From the NCBI GenBank assembly GCA_007922195.1, contig ML681990.1, positions 38,453,557 to 38,517,556 of the forward strand: 64,000 nucleotides of DNA, read 5' to 3'. Below the pieces are notes generated by a model. It searched no databases. It worked only from the letters and a program-made list of their open reading frames with translations, and was not told where the DNA came from. Origin of the DNA: Podocnemis expansa. Lineage: Eukaryota > Chordata > Testudines > Podocnemididae. The position numbers and the translations under genes are program-made. Within the stretch, counting starts at the first letter, position 1, and the number at the start of each line of letters is the position of its first letter. Shown here piece by piece: positions 44,215-55,629 of the stretch.

Positions 44215-47200
44215 AACCTAAAATCATTATGGATTGTGCTTTTTCTCCCCCTACTGAAGCCCCCAAGATGTTGACTCTCTACAAGCCAGTGAACAACCAA
44301 TAGTAATTTCAGATTTCTAGTTTAGAAATTAGTTTTAGTTTTCAAGTATTTAAGGAAGACAGCTTTTTTAAAAACACACAAGCCAATGTACAGGATCTTA
44401 GCAAAGACTTCCATTACTGTTGCAGCAGTAGCGCTATTTTCAGAGAATATACAAACCAAAGGGTGACACATTAGGTTTGAGAAGTAGTGCAAATTATGTG
44501 ATAGAAAAATTTCCACAGATCTTCCTATGTTTAGAAATTTGCAAATTGCCCAATCATTGTTTGTGTGCTAGACCAGATTTGGCTGACTAAATTAAAGCAG
44601 GAAGAGTGGATAACTGATTCCAAAGCATATGTAAGTAAATGGAATATTAAGCTATTATATCCAGCATTGCCTTATATATCAGGAAGAAGACTGAATAATC
44701 TTTGTACATCTATGAGCGGAGAATGAGATTAATTTGTTAGCTAAATAGAAAATATCCAGCCGTCCCATGTGTCTGCGTGGAGCTGCAAACTGCTTGAACA
44801 TAAAGTACCCTTGCTTTAATACTGTTGACTTGCTAAGCCTATGCCTGAGGATAAGCAGCATGGAAAGACATTTGGAATGACTGTAGTGGGAGTCAGAATG
44901 GTTTCCTCAGCTGAGCTGTGCCAGACTAGAGTTTCTTCAGCAATGAAAACAGCTTCCTTCCAAAATTTCCTATCCTTTCCTCGCAAGGCAACAAAAGCAT
45001 CAGAAAGCAAAAACACGAATACTGTTTCTGTTATTACTATACATATAAGTCAGTGTCTAGGACAGATGGTTTATTACAGACTTTTGTGCATTCTACTCGG
45101 CTGCATTTTTTTGGAAAAAAATATTCAAATAATTCCATTGGTACTAGAAGAGCCTTCATTCACTGGAGGAACCAGAATATACTAGCTTACTGTCATATAA
45201 TTTAGGTTCAATCATTCCTCAGACAATATTTTTACAAGGTCACTTCACAAAACTATGTCTAGCCTACCTAAATGACAATATTATTTATGCCAAAGGTTTC
45301 TTTTAAGGGATGGAAGTATTCCAACTACTGTTTAATAGGCTATATGGGCAGGCTAAAAAAAACAAAATTTGTAGCAGACACAGTTTATGTCTATAGTACA
45401 TAACTAAGGAGTACAGACTGATCACTGGAAACATGGCCTAAAACTGGCCTCAGAAAAAATAGCCACAAAAGCAATGAGCTTTTGAGTTTTCCTGCCCTAT
45501 ATTATTTTTGGAAATCTTAAACTTAACCAAAAATATGAATGCACAACTGAGAAACACTTTTATATAGTGGCTACCTGAATATTCAAAATGAAAAATATAT
45601 TTCTAAAAAATAAATTTGTAACACGTTTGTGAATTTATTGGTTAACAAGCTAGCTTATTAGAATATGTTAAATTTTAGAATGGTAAAATAAATGAAAAGG
45701 ATGGAGTGGAACTGAAATTTAAAATGACTATTTGCAGGAAGGCATAATAAGTAATACTGAATGGGTTGAAGACAATATACCAAGTGTATATTCATTATCT
45801 CTGTAAATCTAAAGTAACGGGTATCATGCTCAAATGCCTGAGCCAGACGTTAGAAAATAATACACAGCAGCCACGCTTCCTTCCTCTCAAAAACGGTTCC
45901 TACAAACCAAAGCCTTGCCACAAATGATTTCTAGTTACAAACAACTCTAGGAAAATTAAAATTCCTCAGAGACACAGATAATTTGGATAATATCCAGAAC
46001 TTGGTTGCAACATCAATTTATCAATTACAAGTAATTATCAATTACAATTATCAATTACAAGTCCAGTGAGACTACAATAGATTTTTGTGGGAGACATTGT
46101 GTTTTGGAGATGTCAGTATTGAGTCTTGTACAGCATGTTTGTTATGAAAGATCAGTTCACCAAGAGGCACAATCTTTTATCATAAAAGAGGAGTTTGCAC
46201 TGAACACATTTTTCTTACAGGTGCCTGTAACTGAAAAACCTGCTTTTCTAGAAGAAGTAATAGAGATTGTTATTTCTACTTCCTGCTTTTAATACTGAGG
46301 ATGCTGGCTTTACTGCTCATAAGAAACTCACTATTCTTTGTTCAGAATCTTCTTACTCCAAGTCAAAAATGAGGTCAATTTCAGACTTGAAGTAACAGAA
46401 ATTCCTGTGTCTACCTAGCAGCAAAGTATTGCCATATGCCTGAGAATGTTACAGTAGTCATGGGTATCCTCTGAAAATCATGACATTCAAATCATTCTGT
46501 CATCAACAGATTTATTAGAATACTGTAAATAGGAGTCAAATGAAAAGTATGCTATGAAACCCCACAAGCTGAAGAAGCTGGGGAAAATAAGTTCAACCGC
46601 ATAAATGTTTTAGGCAAATGACTGCTGATCTTGTGCTTACTAAAAAGGAAACCAGGCTGAGGCTTTTCTAGAACCGGTGGTTGGCATAAGAGAGCTAAAC
46701 AAGGCTTAAAGATAAACAAATGTATCCACTCAATAGCCTTGAATTAATAGTTCTTGAATTAATATACAGAAGTGTTTCTTTCCTGTTATATGGTATGGAG
46801 AAGTCATTCAATATTAGATTCTGCATCAAGCCCATAACTCTCTTAGGCCATAGTGTATCTTTTGGAAATCTTTCTCATCATGCTACCTCAGATCTTATTC
46901 TTTGTCCTCAAAACACAAACCACAGAAAAAATGTCGTTCAGAAACAGCATAGGTTCTTCTAAAAGCATTTTGCATTATATATTCACCAGTATAAGATTAG
47001 TAATTATTAAATTCACAAACCAAAAAATGTAAATTCTATAAGTGAGATACTGATCCATTGCTCTAGCACCTCAATACCAGGTAAAAGGTCTGTAAATGGC
47101 ATACAAAAGTCCCCTAAAAAAACCTGCTTCCAGCCAGGAAAGGATTCCTCAGCACAGCCGCTTAAGAGAATGGTAGAAGTATATTACAAGGGCCCTGGCA

Positions 47201-49910
47201 TAAATGATAGTCTAATGACAAAACCTGGGGGGTGGGTGGGAGGCAAAGCTGTATTTAGGGATGCATCTGCAATATGCAGTGTTTTGGAGAACTCAAGCAT
47301 CTCTGCATAGCTCAAAAAGCAGCTTTAAGCAGCTGCCATGAATTAAATAGGGGACCAGGGCTATCCAACTTACACCACAGGACTCTCCAGTGTACACAGC
47401 TGTCTAGGATCAATATGGCAACAGGTGATTTAAAGCCAGATTAGCCCTTCCTGCCACTGGGCTACCCAGTTTTTGCTCTGCTTCTTAGAGACACAGCACA
47501 GAATCTCACTCTCTGTTTTATTAATCTTACCCATCAAAGTTTAAGCTATGACTACAATCAGAATGCTCAGTAATCTCTTCTTGGTTCACTTCCATTTCAT
47601 GGACAGACCGTTACAGTGCACATTGAGTGGATTAACTGTCTTGTTAGAGCACAAGATCAGATGTCATCAGATGGAAGGACATAAAGAAATGAAAAGTGGT
47701 ACTTCTTCATACACTGGGATGCATGAAAAAGAGACATGGTTTCAGTGAACTGTTCCAGTTTCACCCCTCAAATAGTTGATGTCTACTAAGTTTAGTTATC
47801 TCTGCTATGTGATGAGGTGATCTTGAACTGAACAATATATCACCTTTTTTCTTATGGTTAAACTTAAAGTTTAGTTTAATTTTTACCCTTTTTAAAACTG
47901 CAGTGTGTTTATTGTGTTCACTCTTAATAGCATATTGGGGAACTTGTATGGAACAAGCCCTTTAGATTCACAAAACTGACAACTAAAATTTCATTAAAAG
48001 ATGTATCAAAATCTGCTGCAGTTTTGAAATATCCAAAGGACACATTATCCAACAGCTCCTCTTTTCTCTCTACAGGGTTGGAGGCTAAAAAAAAAAAACC
48101 GAAAAAAACCCCACCTCCTTCACAACCAATATGGTATGGTTCAATCACAGAACTAAACACTTAATGCAATAAGAAAAACAGTGTTCAACCTACATGGTAT
48201 GCAAAACATATCTTCTCTGCAGTAAAACACATCTACATAATTAGATTAAAAATTTTACCCTGGAACAACACAGACTATCTTCAAGGACACCATTTTAAGA
48301 GCAACCCGCCAGTTTCTGGTCACATTTCCAGAGGCTTTGCCCCATTCCAGTCACACACAACAGCTGGAAGGCTGGCTTACATAAAGGTTATCCTCAGGTG
48401 GAATTGAGTTTCCTCTCCCTAGGCCTCGCAGTGCTAGAAAAAGGGAAATACCTAATGGATATAAGCAGTTGCTTTCTTGGCATAGTTTAACAAGAGTATC
48501 TTTAAGAAAGGGACTAACTGCTTGTTCAGTTCTAAAATTTCAAAAGTAAGCTGTCTGAGATCTCTCTTTCTTCCTCTCACACACACACGTGCATGAGGGT
48601 GTGTTTACATGTAAGAAGCTTGGAGTTTGTAGGGGTCTTGTTTTTTTCAGCCACAATGGTTGCACTCGACGTTGTTCATTTTAATTATTTTGCCAGTTTG
48701 AAAGATATTCCCCATTTCAAGTACTGGGAATACTGTTGCAACTGGTAATATTGGACAAAAACCTCTATAGTGCAACCACTGCAGAGGCCACTAAAAATAT
48801 GAGGAAAACAAAGACAATTTTCAGTAATAATTTTTAAAGATTTTCTCTACAAAAATTAATAAAATCTTCAAAAGTTAGAGGATAATCAAATTTTCTTTCC
48901 ATGTAAAAGGGTTATTGTGCCCAATTCTCTAACATGCGAAACAAAAGAATTTAGCCATGCTTGAAAAGTAAGTCTGAACATAACCCTAATTCCAAAGTCA
49001 ACTAATACCACCATAAGATAAAAAAGGTTTTACATAGCACACATAAGTGAGACAGAGAACCAGATGTAGGTGAACAGCTACACTCAGACAACCTAACCAC
49101 AACAGAGCTTCAGAGACGGCTGCACAGACAAACGGGTGATAGACTGTCTTCTTTTAGAGAGAAATACACTTTTATTCTCTTTTTATGAGTGCTTTGAATA
49201 TCAGCAAAATAGGCTGACCTTCATCTATGTCTAGACAGTACACAGCCAAATAAATTTACTTTATGAATTCCCTTTTACAGGAAAGAGCTGATCTCCCCAT
49301 GTACTTTCAATGACTGTTCCCCTCTTCATCCTTTCTACCCTTGTAGATTGCTTGGTTTATAACTGCTTTGATTCAGAAGCCAGATCTATCTAATATACTG
49401 GTGTTACAGTCTTTTCTAATATAATTTACATACAGCTCCATCAGTGTATCATGAAGAGTGGCCATAAGGAAACAATAGATCAACATGTTGTAGTGCTTGT
49501 GTACAGCAAGTGGTCAGCTTACAGAACTGTTCTAAAACTTTTTCTCTAGTTTCATCATCTTTTTGGAATCAGCTGGAAGCCACTTAATCAAGGGGTTGGG
49601 AAATATAAAAGTGTTGCAAGCAATCTCAAACTGAATTCTGGGCATTTTAGCATATAAATGCTGCAAAAATGTTCTGTGGTTACATCTATCCAAAATCTAG
49701 TGAAATGCCATGTGGATTTTAGAGAAGGAAAAGAGATATAGGGATCATAGCTGTTAGAGAAAGAAAAGCCTACTACTGAGCTCATCTCTTTGCAAGTGCA
49801 AGAATAATATCCCTCAGGAGAGGATATTTAAGCTACTAAACTGATTGCTCACTGGGTTCTTATGATGATAATACACTAGTGGACCCACTAATAGCTTTGA
49901 AATCTAACAC
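44215..49910. other. Long unassigned sequence, no gene recognised
   Basis: This is the longest stretch without a recognised element. It is AT-rich, with short open frames on both strands that have no family motif. A small tandem repeat of an ATCAATTACAA unit lies at 46015-46061. The sequence may be unique intergenic or intronic DNA, or hold elements too old to recognise by eye. Confidence 0.4.
46015..46061. repeat. Short tandem repeat, ATCAATTACAA unit
   Basis: Three imperfect units of ATCAATTACAA with spacer bases occur side by side. A slippage-type local repeat. Confidence 0.7.
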
Positions 49911-49921
49911 AATAAATAAGG

Positions 49922-50143
49922 CTTAAATTCAGCCAGAGCTTTCCTGAGTGGAGCTCCAGTAAATATTTTTGCCCCAGGGGGCTAAAGCCCCAGCATTCCT
50001 GTCCCTGCTTTGGGCTGAATCTCTCTCTCTCCAGCCTCCCCACAGGGCTGAAGCCCAAGCCCAATCATTTCCCACAGAGAATGGAGTTGGTGGGGAGGCA
50101 TGGTAGTATCTGGAAAATATTCTGTGGGAATTTAAGCACTGAA
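49922..50143. mobile_element. Candidate short DNA transposon with direct flanks
   Basis: An identical 11-nt word, AATAAATAAGG, lies at 49911-49921 and 50144-50154. Between the copies the ends are GCTTAAATTC and GAATTTAAGC, a 10-nt inverted repeat. The interior is GC-rich, unlike the AT-rich surroundings, with GGGCTGAATC and GGGCTGAAGC words. The 11-nt flanks may be an 8- to 11-bp target duplication; the superfamily is not clear. Confidence 0.55.
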
Positions 50144-50154
50144 AATAAATAAGG

Positions 50155-51100
50155 ACTAACTATATTTGCTGCTACTTATTAATAGAAAGAATTTAGAATG
50201 AGAAAGACCTTTAGCTGCAAGTTATTAAGGGAACATCTTTAGGACAAATTGAGACAAAAATGACTAGTGTCCTGTGTGAACTAAAATTTCAAGAGGAGAC
50301 AGTGTAAGTCTGCTGCAACACAAAATAGCTAAGAACCCATTTCCTCAACAGTCCCTTTGTGGAGACTCCAAACTCTATTCCTGACCTAATCAAACCTAGT
50401 TCTCTATTGGAGAAGATATATGATTTTAGGATGCTTGGCCATAGAGAAGCTTCAAAGCACCATTACAGAAATCTGTGATAGGGACTGAAAGCACATCAAG
50501 CTCAGAAAGGGTCCTGGATATACACAGATTGTGCTAAAACCTTAAGAAATGGAATGAGTTCCTGAAATTGTCAATAATTGTTGGCAATTGTCAATTATTC
50601 AATGGAATAATTCTGTTTTGTAATCTAATCTTAAAGACTGCTCAGCATTTCCTAAGGCCTTCAAGGCAACAACAAACAATAGGTCTTAGTCTTTTAGTAT
50701 ATTGTTTTTATGGAGAGCTCATCTTTATGTGCAGGATTGTTGTTTTATCTTTACTTGGCTTTTTTTCTGCATGAAATGTTCTGTAGCACTTTGAGCTTGA
50801 CCTGCATGCAAACAAAATCTATTTGACAGTCAAGTTCCAGACTGGATAGTTTGAACCAGTTAACACCCAGGGTAGAGCGATGATGGCAATGGCAGAGGTG
50901 GGGTCATGAATGTTGGTCACTGCTTGTACTCCCCAGTCTCTTGTGATCTCTACAGTCAAGCTTCACTTTCAATTTAAAAAAAACAACAACACAAAACTTT
51001 GTAAAAGGCCACCAAGCTCCCTCAAAAGATTTAAAGTTATGAATAAACCAACCAGAGCAGATGGCTGATACTCAGATTAATTCAGAAAGGTATAAGGTTG
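50155..51100. other. Unassigned sequence
   Basis: No recognisable gene or element. Confidence 0.35.
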
Positions 51101-51104
51101 AAAT

Positions 51105-51200
51105 TCTTCAAGGCAAGGAACATCTTTTTGTCCTATTTACACAGCACCTAGAACAATAGGATCTTGATCCACAGCTGGGATTCATAGGCACTACAGTAAT
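51105..51200 (+). repeat. MIR/L2-type SINE tail
   Basis: Blocks TTCAAGGCAAGGAACATC and CACAGCACCTAGAACAATAG followed by GGATCTTGATCC match the 3' tail of MIR-like SINEs in amniotes (shared with L2 3' ends). The SINE head is not recognised in front. Confidence 0.65.
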
Positions 51201-51794
51201 TCAAATGAAAATAATATTTCTAAAAAGAGAGGTAGAAATTGCAGTTCCCTAGGACTGCTATAGGAAATTAACACCTGGAATGACTCAAATAGCCACCATT
51301 GAGGTTCTAGGATGTCTCCAATGGAATAGGTACCAGCACATTTATTAGGTGTTTGAGAATAAGCTGTCTGTGTACCAACTAGAAGTCAATGTACAATAGT
51401 GAATTAATATAATCCTAGGTAAGTATGAAGCCTTATAGCTTGAATATAGTTAAGGGGAGAGACAAGCATCTTATTAAAATCTAAAATGTGCAAGACAGAA
51501 GATAAGCAGGTAGGAGGAAACACTTTGACAAAAGTATGATAATGTAAACAAAGAAGGTGCTTCAGGGGAAACCAAAAGAAACATAACGCAAAAAATATTT
51601 TAGTACATAAGAACCAAAACAGACAAGGAAAGACACAGGAGACACACTGAGGGTCAAAGTGGAACGAGTGATAGATTGATGATATGTTGAGGGTCTGAAA
51701 GACTTTTTCACAAAAGTACACACAAAAGGAAAGGTGATACCATCCTAGGGACTGAGGCATGTTTTCCTAGGCTTGGGGCAGTAAATTGTTGAAA

Positions 51795-52175
51795 GGCTTT
51801 AACCTCATCTTAGAGGAGATAAGAAGGCAATTAGAACTACTGAAAGCCAGCAAAGCACCAGAGCCACCTGACTTGAATCTCCAGGTTATGAAAGAGGAAG
51901 AAAGGGAAAGAGGAAACCATATTTAGCAAAAATTTATGATAGCTTACTGAGAACAGGATAGTATTACTAAAGAATTGGAGAAAGAACTCATGCAGTTACC
52001 ACACGAGGAAAGGAGACAGAATAATAGGCAAAGATATAGAAAACACTGATTACAGAGATTACAAGCTTGTGGAAAATGTGTAAATAATAATGAGAGTAAG
52101 TGAAGGTTTGGAAAGAAAAAAGATATCTTGTCTGAGACATAAACAGCATTTGATTTCTTTGAATATCTAACTATC
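51795..52175 (+). mobile_element. CR1-type LINE relic, RT N-terminal part
   Basis: The plus strand encodes EEIRRQLELLKASKAPEPPD and LNLQVMKEEE, which match the CR1 stretch '[23 protein letters not shown]' in position and then a 'KPYLAKIYDSLLRTG' segment matching the helix that follows it. Stops are frequent. A palindromic Harbinger-type element is inserted directly after, at 52179. Confidence 0.7.
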
Positions 52176-52178
52176 TTA

Positions 52179-52648
52179 GGCTATGTCTGCACCAAAAATC
52201 TTAGTTCAGACTTGCATATTCCGAACTAAGTAGTTTGAAAGTTAATTCAAACTAAGCGTGTTTTTTTGTTCAAACTAACTTCTTAGTTTGAACTAGACCC
52301 GGTTTTTTTTTTTTAGTTCTAATTAACTTTTTAGTTCAAACTAAAAAATCACGGCTAATTCGAACTAAAACTCAGTTCAAACTAAAAACACACACTTAGT
52401 TCAAACTAACTGCTAGTTTGAACTTATTTAGTTGGAACAAACATGTCTGCATTGGGCTAATTTGAACTAAATATGCAAATAAGTTCAAACTAAGCCAACC
52501 AGTTTGAACTAACCAGCCAAACTAACTAGTCTGAACTAAGCTAAATATTTTTTAGTGCGACCTAGGCAAAGCCTAGTGTAGACAGGGTTCAAATTAGTTC
52601 GAATTAAGGCTCCTTAATTCTAACTAAAATGCTAGCGCAGACATAGCC
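52179..52648. mobile_element. PIF/Harbinger-type MITE with TTAGTTYRAACTAA palindromes (470 bp)
   Basis: The ends GGCTATGTCTGCACC and, reverse-complemented, GGCTATGTCTGCGCT are terminal inverted repeats, flanked by TTA at 52176-52178 and 52649-52651. The interior has more than ten near copies of the TTAGTTTGAACTAA motif or its halves. It has no coding capacity. It is a longer, diverged relative of the 403-bp copy at 15909. Confidence 0.9.
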
Positions 52649-52710
52649 TTAGCTGTTATGGACCACCACTCATCAGATTTCTCAATGAATACTGAAATGT
52701 ACTGACAATT

Positions 52711-52974
52711 AAACAAACAAGGAGGCCTGTGGCACTCAAAAACTAACAAATTTATTTCTTGTATGAGCTTTTGTGGGAGAAAATCCCACTTTGTCAGATG
52801 CTTTGAAGATGGAGGAACTTACACATCCTGTAAGATTCCCCCATCTTCAAAGCATCTGACAAAGTGGGATTTTCTCTCATGAAAGCTCATGCAAGAAACA
52901 AATTTGTTAGTCTGTAAGTGTTACAGGACTCCTTACTTGTGTTGCAGAACTAGACTAACATGGCTATCCCTTTG
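52711..52974. repeat. Fold-back repeat with SINE-like inverted arms, copy B
   Basis: The left arm (52711-52820) and right arm (52830-52974) are inverted copies of the same SINE-like sequence, containing TGTGGCACTCAAAAACTAAC on the left and GTTAGTCTGTAAGTGTTACA on the right. The loop between them is only about 10 bases around a CATCC word, so the two arms can form a hairpin of roughly 110 bp. The right arm ends in GAACTAGACTAACATGGC. No core is present in this copy. Confidence 0.85.
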
Positions 52975-52979
52975 GAACC

Positions 52980-55155
52980 TACCTGAATAAATTGCTAATA
53001 GCCAGGCCCTTTGAGGTTTTGCTGTTAACATGTAAGAAAATTCATGGTTAATGGAAATTACATTTATCTCTCACAGATGCAGAAATTGATTTTTTTAAAA
53101 TGTCATTTTAGTATAATTTAATTGCACAATTTAATTTTAATAATTTGTATTATTGAAGTTAAATTTTGCAGAGTAATTATATCTGTGATTGTATGAATAT
53201 TAAATACTATGTGATGAGTAGGCTCCAGTCAGAAAGACTGGTCCCTGTAAATGCCATCCAGCTAGATTATATAGCTTGTCTGAGTTTTCCAGAATTAACT
53301 ACTTGTGTTCTCAATCAACCCTTCTTTTCCAAAATGTTTTGCTTCTGTCTTTGTGTGATATATGCTACCAGGGTTTTCTATTGCTGACTTTGGTTTTCAT
53401 TCTGTATTCTCAGTGCTATTTTCATAAAGAAAGTTTGCCTGAGTTCATGTTACTCACCTTCTAACTGTGTGATCACCTTGTAGTTGTCACATATTTTAAA
53501 AACAAACAAGCAAGCAAACAAACTAACAAACCAAACTACTTTAAATGTTTTTTGTTTGTTGTAATGTCTAGCTCCAGTTTTGTTGCTGCTGGCTTTCAAT
53601 TCTTTGGTGTTTGTAGGGCCTCAGTGTGCTTCTGCAGTGTAGAAGCTGACATTTTCTTAATTGAATCCAGTTCTTCTCCTGAAACAATTTTTTACTTTAC
53701 TTTCAGGATTATGAATACTCCTATAAACCGTTTAGTCTTCTGATGTCAGAAAAGTTAGCAGCTATAAGGGCTGGACTTGATGAATAATATAGTGGGAGTT
53801 TAGTTTATTAAGGAGTCATATCTCTTTTGGACTAGATATAGTAACGTTTCTTTTTTAAATTGCTTCACACTAGTGAAGCACTGCCAGCATTTTAACAGGG
53901 ACTTTCCATAAAACTCCCCCCCTTTTCCCCCCATTAAGAAGGATAAGCTCTGTGACAAACTCTGTGGATCAAGTGGTGCATGAGCTTGCAAATAGGTGGG
54001 GGAGGGGTGACGTGACAGACTCAGAAACCTATCAATTTATTTCCTTTTTAAAGTATAAATGCTTTCACACAACCATAATCATGGAAACAGATAATGCTAC
54101 ATGGCAAGTAAATTTATAAGCTGCACTATACTGGAATGTTTATACTTTTGTTCTGGAAAAATATTCTCTATTGATCGTGTAGCACTTTGTCCAACATGTG
54201 TAATGTGAAGTGGTGTGTGATGTCTTTAAAGCAGTTGGCTTGCTGGCTCTGAGCTTTGTGTGCCAGTTCATGCTATGTCAAGAAAACCCAAGTTTTGCAG
54301 TATTTAAAAAATGTATGCCTGAGACTGTGCTCCCATGAACTAGGGGGCACATATCAGAGGGTTGGTTAAGACAGTCTTGGCCAGATTTTGCCAACTTGGA
54401 AATGAATAATCCCATCCCATATAGCAGTTTATAACAGGGGGCAAATGAATCCCCACTGTAACTTAACTGCAGGCATTAGCAATGTTACTGCAAGAATGAA
54501 TTTGGCGAAGCGGATGGTGAATGGGGGGAAACCAGGTTCAGAGTACCAACCATTGTGTAGTCTTTCTTTTTATTAACAGTTTTCATTTACTGTCACCTGC
54601 TTCCTGCTTGCACACCGAATCTCTTCACTCCAATCTTTTTTGACCATACAAATAAATGTTGTGGCTGTAGTGGGGCACTAACACTTGCCTTAGATAAGCA
54701 AGTGCTCATTTTTTTAAGGCCACTTTCAAAAGTACCCTACAGTGTTGAGTTGTGGTTCTTGGGCTGCTCATTCAAATTCTGTGGCTGCTCTGCCATCCCT
54801 AAAGGATTATGTACATGGGCTCGTTCCTTGGAGGGCATTTGTGAAATTGATCTTAAGTGGTCAGACGCATCTGCCAAGGCTATTCAATTAGCTCCTGCTG
54901 CTGCAGAGTTGGATCTCAACACTGGAATAAGCATGTGCCCTAACAGTTTCAGGCATAGGAGCAGCTGCCTGTGCTGAGATCCTTCATCAGAAAGCGCTGT
55001 TCTCTTAAGCTAACAACTCTGAATAAACAGAGAACTGGAATGAAGGCCAGTTCATTTTACTCAGGTTTTATTTTCCCACTTTGCTAAGAGCAGAAGGTCT
55101 CCTTGTATGAACATTACATTTTTGCTGTACATCCAGATAAATGATCCCTACTGCC
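52980..55155. other. Unassigned sequence
   Basis: AT-rich sequence without a recognised element or exon. An ACAA-rich low-complexity stretch lies at about 53490-53535. Short open frames have no motif. Confidence 0.35.
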
Positions 55156-55159
55156 AGTA

Positions 55160-55627
55160 CCAAAGGGGCAGCTGTGTTAGTCTAGTTCAGCAAAACAAAC
55201 AAGGAATGCTGTGGCACTTAAAGACTAACAAATTTATGTATTGCAAGAGCTTTTGTGGGGGAAAATCCCACTTTGTCAGACCCTTGAAGATGGTGGAACT
55301 TACAGAATGGGAGGAAACAAATGCAGGGAAGGATAAGTCATGGGAACACGTCACACTGTAACAGTCAATCAAAGCAGTAAGTCAAGATTCAAACACTGGG
55401 GAACAGCATATAGAGGAAGATGAGGTCAAATTACCTGCTGTAATGAGAGAAAAATCCAAAGTCCCTATTAAGCCCTGAAGCAATGCAATCAAATTTGCAA
55501 ATATGTTTGATCTGAGATATAATACTAAACTGACATTTTTTAAAAAATCAATTTTCTCCCATGAGAGCTCATGTGATAAATAATGTTGTTAATCTTTAAG
55601 TGCCACAGGACTCCTTACTTGTTATTG
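55160..55627 (+). repeat. Fold-back repeat with SINE-like inverted arms, copy C
   Basis: The left arm (55160-55290) begins GGGGCAGCTGTGTTAGTC and includes GTGGCACTTAAAGACTAAC. A core of about 160 bp, matching copy A, and a further 100 bp follow. The right arm (about 55545-55627) is the inverted counterpart, with GTTAATCTTTAAGTGCCACA. This is the most complete copy and shows left arm, core and inverted right arm in one unit. Confidence 0.85.
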
Positions 55628-55629
55628 AG

